Shown here one piece after another: positions 16,457-22,253 of a DNA stretch of 22,253 nt. The stretch spans positions 1 through 22,253 of the forward strand of contig CALCPB010000463.1 in the NCBI GenBank assembly GCA_937897665.1, written 5' to 3'. Position 1 is the first letter of the stretch; each line of letters opens with the position of its first letter. Made by a program: the position numbers and the translations under genes. The notes under the pieces were generated by a model that saw nothing but the letters and a program-made list of their open reading frames with translations, did not search any database and was not told the DNA's origin. Source of the DNA: an uncultured Halomicronema sp. Its GTDB lineage: Bacteria > Cyanobacteriota > Cyanobacteriia > Phormidesmidales > Phormidesmidaceae.

Positions 16457-18145
16457 TTAATGGGGCTGGATCTCGAACGGCTTGGCACGACGGTGAATCA
16501 GTTCGACTGCCTGCTTTAAGGCCGTCAGGCGCTCAGTCAAGTGGTTGTCAGGGGGCAACTGTCGCAGCACCTCTAGACATTGCAGACGATGATAGACCTG
16601 GTCCTGAGCACCCACGACAAAGACTTCTCGCTCTTTGGCAAAGGCATCTTTAATCATGGTCTCGATCGCCAGTAGGGCCGTGACGCCTAACCGAGGCACA
16701 TCGCTGAGATCGAGAATGAGGATTTCATAGTTTTCGACAATCGACATTTGACGAGAAATTGCCTTAGCCGCACCAAAGCTCATGGGACCGCTGAGATGAA
16801 ACATCAAAACTTTGCCTCGGGCGGCTCCCAGTAAGATCTGCTCTTCGCGAGACAGCCAATCTTGGTTCTCGGGTCGAGTGATGGTTTTCATGGCCTGCAC
16901 CTGCAAATCAGTGAGGCTTTGAATGGTAAGCAAATTCGCCACAAAGACACCGACCGCTACGGCAGTAATCAAATCGACAAAGACTGTCAGACCCAGCACC
17001 AGGTACATCACCCCGGCCCCTTTGGTGGAGAGGCGGTGAGCCCGTTTGATAAATCCCCAGTCAATGATATCGATGCCCACTTTGATCAAAATCCCTGCCA
17101 GCACGGCATTGGGAATGGGTTCTGTTAAAAAACTGGCTTTCCAAACGACGACGGCTAATAACAAGGCATGGATAATGCCCGAAACTGGCGTTCGTCCGCC
17201 CGCCTGCACGTTGATGACCGTGCGCATGGTGGCACCGGCCCCCGGCAATCCCCCGAGCAAGCCTGAGACCATGTTGCCAATGCCCTGACCAATCAACTCG
17301 CGATCAGAATCATGTTGAGTCCGAGTCACGTTATCGGCCACTAGCGATGTCAACAATGAGTCTAGAGCGCCCAACGTGCCTAACATGATGCCGTAAACCA
17401 ACATATCTTTCAGGTTTTGCCACTCAAATTGAGGTCGGTGGAGGGTGGGTAGTCCGCCAGGAATATCCCCGATATGAGGAATATTGCTGTTGGGCAAGCC
17501 CCATACTGACAGCAAAGTGCAGACGACTAGCGCAATAAGCGGTGCCGGCAGAATGCGGTTGAGTCGAGCCGGGGCGGCAAAGACGATCGCTAATGTCAAC
17601 AGCCCCAACCCTGCCGCCGCCGGATTGATGTCGCTGAGATAGGTCGGGATGGCCGCAATTGAGTTGACCACCCCAGCGGTGCCCTCATGGCCTAACAACG
17701 GCCCAATTTGCAGCACGATAATGATGACGCCGACCCCCGACATAAAGCCGGAGATCACCGTGTAGGGGATCAGCGTAATATATTTGCCTAGTTGCAGTAG
17801 CCCCAGCAAGATCTGAAATAGCCCACCCAGCATGACGACGGTGAGCACCATGGCTAAACCCGACTCAGAGGTGCTGGCGGCGAAGGCGGCCACCGTTGAG
17901 GCCATCACGACTGTCATGGGACCAGTGGGGCCAGAAATTTGCGCGGGCGTACCGCCAAAGAGAGCGGCAAAGAAGCCGACGCTAATCGCACCATAGAGTC
18001 CGGCACTGGGGCCGATTCCTGAAGCTACCCCAAAGGCTAGTGCCAATGGCAGTGCCACGATCGCCGCCGTCAGTCCGCCAAAGAAATCACCGCGGAAATT
18101 ATCGAATTTGAGGTCGTTTATCAATTTAGTTGGTGAAAATAGCAT
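16457..18145 (-). CDS. bicA: SulP-family bicarbonate transporter, BicA-like
   Basis: This is a 562-residue SLC26/SulP transporter. The membrane domain begins NLKFDNFRGDFFGGLTAAIVALPLALAFGVASG in essence (residues about 10-43), with SGPTGPMTVV, YTVISGFMSGVG, LTSLVADNVTRTQH and VGIDIIDWGFIKRAH. These match the remembered sequence of Synechococcus PCC 7002 BicA closely, so sodium-dependent bicarbonate uptake is a better guess than sulfate. The C-terminal STAS domain (about 450-555) has the standard LDLSDVPRLGVTALLAIE stretch. BicA is a low-affinity, high-flux plasma-membrane carrier. The ATG is six bases after the sbtA-like stop, so the two are co-transcribed and probably translationally coupled. 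It stops with TAA. Confidence 0.9.
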   Translation of the reverse strand: MLFSPTKLINDLKFDNFRGDFFGGLTAAIVALPLALAFGVASGIGPSAGLYGAISVGFFAALFGGTPAQISGPTGPMTVVMASTVAAFAASTSESGLAMVLTVVMLGGLFQILLGLLQLGKYITLIPYTVISGFMSGVGVIIIVLQIGPLLGHEGTAGVVNSIAAIPTYLSDINPAAAGLGLLTLAIVFAAPARLNRILPAPLIALVVCTLLSVWGLPNSNIPHIGDIPGGLPTLHRPQFEWQNLKDMLVYGIMLGTLGALDSLLTSLVADNVTRTQHDSDRELIGQGIGNMVSGLLGGLPGAGATMRTVINVQAGGRTPVSGIIHALLLAVVVWKASFLTEPIPNAVLAGILIKVGIDIIDWGFIKRAHRLSTKGAGVMYLVLGLTVFVDLITAVAVGVFVANLLTIQSLTDLQVQAMKTITRPENQDWLSREEQILLGAARGKVLMFHLSGPMSFGAAKAISRQMSIVENYEILILDLSDVPRLGVTALLAIETMIKDAFAKEREVFVVGAQDQVYHRLQCLEVLRQLPPDNHLTERLTALKQAVELIHRRAKPFEIQPH

Positions 18146-18151
18146 CGGGAA

Positions 18152-19138
18152 TCACGAGCCCCAAAAAAGTTGAATACATTGAAAGTAGATGGGGATGCCG
18201 ACGATGATGTTGAAGGGAAACGTGAGCGCCAGCGCCATCGAAATGTAGAGGCTCGGATTAGCCTCTGGCACGGTCAGGCGCATGGCGGCCGGCACCGCAA
18301 TGTAGGAGGCGCTGGCACAGAGCACGGCAAAGAGCAATGCATCCCCGGCACCCATGCCAATTAGGGCGGCGATCGCAATGCCAATCGCCGCATTCAGAAT
18401 TGGCATCAAGACGGAGAAGCTGATCAGAAATGCCCCCCCTTTGCGCAAATCCTGAAAGCGCCGGGCAGCGACGAGACCCATATCTAACAGAAAAAAGGTC
18501 AACACCCCATAAAACATCTCACCCGTAAACGGCTCCAGACTTTCCCAACCTTGGTCGCTCGTGACGACCCCGACTAGCAGACTGCCGACAAGCAAAAACA
18601 CTGAGCCATTGAGACAAGACTCTCGCAGCACCTCTTCCCAAGAAAAGTCATCGTCGTCAAGATTGGGATTTTGCTGCTGAGCAAACACGCGCACCAGCAA
18701 GAGCCCCACAATGATGGCGGGTGACTCCATCAGGGCGAGGGCCGCCACCATATGGCCACCAAAGTCAACGTCGAGCCGTGCTAAAAAGGTACTCGCCGTG
18801 ACGAACGTGACAGCGCTAATTGAGCCGTAGGTGGCCGCGATCGCCCCCGCATTATGGATATCTAGCTTTAACCGCAGGATGAAAAAAGAGTAAACCGGCA
18901 CCAGAGCAGCCATCACAACGGCGGCCAGCAGCGCGAGCGCAATGTCTGGAGTCAAACCACTTTCGTGTAGCTCATGGCCCCCCTTAAAGCCAATGGCAAA
19001 CAGTAAGTAAAGGGAAAACAGCTTGGGAATCGGCTGCGGAATTTCTAAATCAGATTTCAGGAAAACGGCGCTTAAACCGATAAAAAAGAACAGAACAGGC
19101 GGATTTAAGACATTCGACAGAATCAAACTAGAGCTCAT
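18152..19138 (-). CDS. SbtA-family sodium-dependent bicarbonate permease
   Basis: This 328-residue, strongly hydrophobic protein has about ten membrane helices in two similar halves. It resembles SbtA (DUF897): FIGLSAVFLKSDLEIPQPI near the start, IGFKGGHELHESGL, TYGSISAVTFVTASTFL with the family GS-S-T pattern, ALMESPAIIVGLLLVRV, and LLDMGLVAARRFQDLRKGG. Near the end PEANPSLYISMALALTFPFN parallels the SbtA SANPSAYIGAS stretch. It is shorter than Synechocystis SbtA because the central cytosolic loop is reduced to an acidic segment (NPNLDDDDFSWEE). SbtA is a high-affinity HCO3-/Na+ symporter inhibited by SbtB. It is the first gene of the operon. GAGAG about ten bases before the ATG supports the start. 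Confidence 0.88.
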   Translation of the reverse strand: MSSSLILSNVLNPPVLFFFIGLSAVFLKSDLEIPQPIPKLFSLYLLFAIGFKGGHELHESGLTPDIALALLAAVVMAALVPVYSFFILRLKLDIHNAGAIAATYGSISAVTFVTASTFLARLDVDFGGHMVAALALMESPAIIVGLLLVRVFAQQQNPNLDDDDFSWEEVLRESCLNGSVFLLVGSLLVGVVTSDQGWESLEPFTGEMFYGVLTFFLLDMGLVAARRFQDLRKGGAFLISFSVLMPILNAAIGIAIAALIGMGAGDALLFAVLCASASYIAVPAAMRLTVPEANPSLYISMALALTFPFNIIVGIPIYFQCIQLFWGS

Positions 19139-19445
19139 TCATCAACTCTCGCAAGGGGTTCAACTGAGCCCGAGAAATTAGCCCAAGCAAACTTAGGTTA
19201 GTGGGCGTTGCTATTTGCGGCAAGTCGAGTGTTACAGCTTCAGAACAATGTCATTGCTGGCGGCACAGTCCTGCCTAACATACGGTTATCTTGAGTCAAG
19301 ATCGCGATCCAGAACATAGATTTTGATTAATGAAAAAGTGAATTTTCATGGATTTAATCCCCTTCTCAGTTAGGAATACCTGAATCCAGGCGTTCAATTT
19401 AGTCGACGATCCGCCAGTAGCCAAACCGCGATCGCGTCACGCCGA
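19139..19445 (-). promoter_or_regulatory. sbtA upstream region with a bulged inverted repeat
   Basis: These 307 bases separate the CHAT gene stop from the sbtA-like start and must contain the carbon-uptake operon promoter. The clearest element is ATGAAAA (19330-19336) with TTTTCAT (19343-19349), a 7-bp dyad with a 6-base centre, flanked by GATTAA (19325-19330) and TTAATC (19354-19359). AT-rich interrupted dyads of this kind are typical LysR-type operators; CcmR/NdhR and CmpR control such genes in cyanobacteria. I could not match the published NdhR motif exactly. The dyad could also be a weak terminator for the CHAT gene. No secure -10/-35 pair was found. Confidence 0.4.
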
Positions 19446-22223
19446 CTAGGCGGCTCCAATCAAAGTAAAGGCGGCCCAGTTGAGAGGGTCTGGAGTAGCC
19501 TGCCGGGTGATCAGCATGGCCTGTCGTAAAGCTTGCGCTTTGGATTGTCCTTGCTGGAGCTGCCGGTAAAATTCCGTCATCAGTGCCGCGGTTGGCATAT
19601 CGGGCACGGCCCAAAGCGACACCATTACATCAGGAACGCCCGCTGTGATTAGCGCGCGCGATAGACCCACCACCCCATCACCAGTGATGCGCCCGCGCCC
19701 GGTGTCGCAAGCACTAAGGACCGCTAACTCGGCCTGTAAATCCATCTCGAAAATCTCGGCGGCGGTCAACAGTCCGTCTTCGCCATTGCCGGGGGCGACG
19801 GCCAAGGCCCCTGGTACATCAAGCACTCCTGAAGACTGGGGAGCCCCATAGTCGAGCAGCCCGTGGGTCGCCAAATGAATTAACGGGGCATGAGGTAACC
19901 GCTGTTTAATCTGGGTTTCGGTCGCTTGCTCCCCAATGAGGGGGGAGAGGCCGAGCAGGTCACTACTCGCCACGGCTTCGGCTTCTGAGCCCGGCAGCGG
20001 GGCCAACTGGAAGTTTTGCAGGCCGCTGCCACTGGGCATCGTCACCTCCGGCATGATGGGATTACCGACCACTAAAGCGTTCTCAGCTTGCAGAAACGGA
20101 CTGCTGTTCGCCACTGCCCCTGATGACCGGGTGAGCAGGTTTAAGACCTGCAGGGAGGGGGCGGTTAGAATCGTATGGGCCTCAATTAGATAGGCGCCCT
20201 CAGCATCTTGCAGAGCGGCGAAAGGCACTAAAAACAGGCTGCCCTGGGGCACAAAAATGAGGTTGGCGGTGGGGTCAGCCGGCAGCAAATCGGTGATGGG
20301 AGCAATCAAGACTTGATACAAGTCTGTGAGGCGATGATCGTTCGGTGTGCTGGAGGTATGCGGCGAGGTGGACTGAGTGGATGGGCTAGCGATTACGCCA
20401 ATCCCGGAGCGCGACTCGGCGACCAGGGTATCCAGCGCTGACGGTTCAGCTCCACCCGGATAGACTGGGCCATCTAGCATGGCAATCGGGTTAGTGGGTC
20501 TGCCATCGGCATCAGTATCGTCGAACTCAACGGAACGAAACGCTAGCTCCCCAGAGGGCTGCACGACCCAGATATATAGCACCTGATCAAAGATGACCGA
20601 ATAGGTGATCAGCGTGGCATTTTGATCCCGCGCAATTTGTTGAATGTCGGCAATCGAAGGAGCGGCGGTCACGGCATTAGCGACTGTATCGGCTACGACC
20701 CCACGAACTTGGGCCGTCGGCAAACGGCTGGCCAATTGCAGGACAAAGGCGCGGGCGCGGGCGCGTTCAGTAATTTCTAACGCAGCGGCGGTTTGGCCTT
20801 GAGCGACTAGGGCCCGCTCTAAATGGGCGTAGGCAAAGGCTTGCGTATCCGCTAGTGAAATGAGTTGAGCATCCGGGAGATCCGTCCGCAGCGATTCATA
20901 GGTGGCCACCGACTGTCTGAGCGATCGCTCAGCTTCTGCCAGTTGCCCCATACTGAGCAACGTAATGCCCAAGTTGCTAGTGGTAATCGCCTCTCCTAAG
21001 CGATCGCCGATGTCGCGTCTAATGGCTAAAGACTGTTGATACAGGTCGATCGCCTGCTCATAGTCAGCCAAAGACTCATAGGCGAATCCCAAACTGCTTA
21101 AGGCAGATGCCTCTCCCTGGCGATCACCAATTGCTTGATCAAGGGCGAGCGCCTGCTGATGAAAGTCGATCGCGACTGCATAGTCCCCGAGAATGTGATG
21201 AGTGGTGCCCAAATTCCCGAGAGCACTGGCCTGGGCTGGGCGATCTCCCAGTTCGATCGCAATCGCTAAACTCTCTTGATACAGGTCGATCGCCTGCGCA
21301 TAATCGCCCAGAGAATAGTGCACCAGTCCCGCATTGCCTAAAGCTTGGGCTTCGCTGGCGCGATCGCCGATGGCCCGGAAAATCTCTAAGGTCTGTTGGT
21401 GAAACTCTAGGGCCTGCTGATGCTGCCCCAAAGTGTCGTAGACCAGCCCCAAGTTGCCGAGTGCCGAGGCTTCGCTGCGCGGGTCGCCGATTTCGCGGGC
21501 AATGGTCAAATTCTGCTCATACAACTCAATCGCTGGCTGATAGTTACCTAGTGAGTTCTGCACGTTGCCCAAGTTATTCAGGGCCATGGCTTCGCCTGAG
21601 CGATCGCCGATGTCGCGGACAATGGCTAATGCTTGCTGCAAGACATCCATCGCGGCCTGATATTCCCCCAGCGACCGATGAGCAATGCCCAAATTATTCA
21701 GCGTGATCGCAGCTTTTTCCCGCAGGTTATTGGATTGATAAATCTCTAACGCCTGCTGCCAAGCGTCCAGCGCTGCTGGCAGGTCACCCGCTTGATACTG
21801 TTGAGTGCCCTGCTCAAACAGGCGATCGCCTTCTATCTGCTGCACGTCTGTGGCGCTTGCCGTGGTCACCGTCAGGCGATAGCGGCCCCGCTGAGCCTCG
21901 TCAAAGGCGGTAGCCAAAATCCGATAGGTGCCCGTGTCAGGCAAGGCGATCGCTAGCGTTGAGTTCGTGTCTGACAAGCTGGCATCGTCGTTTGACCCGA
22001 GGGTTTGATCGGCGGCATCGACCACAATCAGATAGGTATCAAATTCATCGCTCGCCATGCGAATGGTGATGGCTTGTCCGGCTTCGCCGGTAAACGGATG
22101 AATGTCAAACAGGCTGTTATCCGCGAAAACTTGGTCGCCCGCTTCCAGCACCCCGTCCGCTTCCAATAAAACGGTTGCCGCTGTAGTTGGTGGTGATGAT
22201 TGAACCAACTCGGGATTGGCCAC
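19446..22223 (-). CDS. PPC-TPR-CHAT caspase-like protease
   Basis: This is a 925-residue cyanobacterial CHAT protein. Residues about 20-120 look like a PPC (bacterial pre-peptidase C-terminal) beta domain (FDTYLIVVDAADQTLGSNDD, DTGTYRILATAF). Residues about 130-470 are eight TPR units of about 40 residues, in the kinesin-light-chain style (LGNLGxxxxxLGDYxxAIDLYQQSLAIxxxIGDR). The CHAT domain (about 560-925) keeps the catalytic His787 in HLATHGLLD and Cys839 in LSACDTGRG, so protease activity is plausible. The start is a GTG at 22221-22223 with no clear ribosome site. The frame upstream meets TGA at 22248-22250, and no signal peptide is visible although PPC domains are normally secreted, so the N-terminus may be misplaced or broken. 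It stops with TAG, with an in-frame TGA three codons later. The substrate is unknown. Confidence 0.9.
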   Translation of the reverse strand: MANPELVQSSPPTTAATVLLEADGVLEAGDQVFADNSLFDIHPFTGEAGQAITIRMASDEFDTYLIVVDAADQTLGSNDDASLSDTNSTLAIALPDTGTYRILATAFDEAQRGRYRLTVTTASATDVQQIEGDRLFEQGTQQYQAGDLPAALDAWQQALEIYQSNNLREKAAITLNNLGIAHRSLGEYQAAMDVLQQALAIVRDIGDRSGEAMALNNLGNVQNSLGNYQPAIELYEQNLTIAREIGDPRSEASALGNLGLVYDTLGQHQQALEFHQQTLEIFRAIGDRASEAQALGNAGLVHYSLGDYAQAIDLYQESLAIAIELGDRPAQASALGNLGTTHHILGDYAVAIDFHQQALALDQAIGDRQGEASALSSLGFAYESLADYEQAIDLYQQSLAIRRDIGDRLGEAITTSNLGITLLSMGQLAEAERSLRQSVATYESLRTDLPDAQLISLADTQAFAYAHLERALVAQGQTAAALEITERARARAFVLQLASRLPTAQVRGVVADTVANAVTAAPSIADIQQIARDQNATLITYSVIFDQVLYIWVVQPSGELAFRSVEFDDTDADGRPTNPIAMLDGPVYPGGAEPSALDTLVAESRSGIGVIASPSTQSTSPHTSSTPNDHRLTDLYQVLIAPITDLLPADPTANLIFVPQGSLFLVPFAALQDAEGAYLIEAHTILTAPSLQVLNLLTRSSGAVANSSPFLQAENALVVGNPIMPEVTMPSGSGLQNFQLAPLPGSEAEAVASSDLLGLSPLIGEQATETQIKQRLPHAPLIHLATHGLLDYGAPQSSGVLDVPGALAVAPGNGEDGLLTAAEIFEMDLQAELAVLSACDTGRGRITGDGVVGLSRALITAGVPDVMVSLWAVPDMPTAALMTEFYRQLQQGQSKAQALRQAMLITRQATPDPLNWAAFTLIGAA
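21000..21607 (-). repeat. 120-bp TPR-coding repeats carrying phased HIP1 sites
   Basis: Within the CHAT gene the TPR units repeat every 120 bases. GCGATCGC octamers start at 21000, 21360 and 21600, exactly in phase, each coding part of the IGDR turn between units. The intermediate in-phase positions (21120, 21240, 21480) carry degraded versions of the octamer. Confidence 0.75.
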
Positions 22224-22253
22224 TCCTGCCCGTTGAGACGGGTTCTGTCAGTC

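Noticed and set aside
21107..21706. 199-codon plus-strand open frame opposite the TPR region
   Set aside because: It is a shadow of the repeated TPR codons; the sequence is Arg/Ser/Pro-rich with no family match.

Overview
The window looks like a chromosomal segment of a cyanobacterium. HIP1 octamers (GCGATCGC) are scattered through it. The chaperone gene ends in the DnaK1-type tail TADYEAID. A SulP transporter resembles cyanobacterial BicA and sits next to an SbtA-type bicarbonate permease, and there is a pilB-pilT-pilC block of the cyanobacterial kind. I cannot name the genus. No rRNA, tRNA, CRISPR array, prophage or transposase gene was seen.

Layout: (1) 2-3580 (+): most of a very large protein, open at the left edge, joining a PstS-like domain, a seven-blade WD40 propeller, one membrane helix, TPRs and a long proline-rich tail. 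(2) 3581-3931: gene-free convergent gap holding a short tandem repeat and a MITE-like element. (3) 3932-10359 (-): a lipoprotein gene, then, reading against the numbering, grpE, dnaK1, dnaJ, a TusA-like gene and rsgA. dnaJ, tusA-like and rsgA are packed with a 4-base overlap and a 4-base gap. (4) 10360-11094: a 735-base divergent intergenic region with a paired element just before pilB. (5) 11095-15762 (+): pilB, pilT and pilC, the type IV pilus extension ATPase, retraction ATPase and inner-membrane platform, closed by a strong intrinsic terminator at about 15904-15965. (6) 16115-19138 (-): sbtA-like, bicA-like and a PII-like gene in one tight operon, an inorganic-carbon uptake unit with its own candidate regulator. 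(7) 19446-22223 (-): a PPC-TPR-CHAT protein with an intact His/Cys protease dyad.

The most surprising observation is in grpE. The reading frame is intact from end to end, yet two in-frame TAG codons nine codons apart interrupt it in the middle, in a stretch that also departs from the family consensus. GrpE-like sequence continues in the same frame after both. The candidates are a fresh pseudogene, a base-calling problem, amber readthrough, or a GrpE made as two pieces. TAG serves as the ordinary stop of pilT, pilC and the CHAT gene, so general amber reassignment is unlikely.

Other points of interest are a short helical motif (LPPEVL-type) repeated five times in the giant WD40/TPR protein, pentapeptide-like blocks bracketing its TPR domain, the joint sbtA/bicA/PII-like operon, and a possible structured leader in front of pilB.
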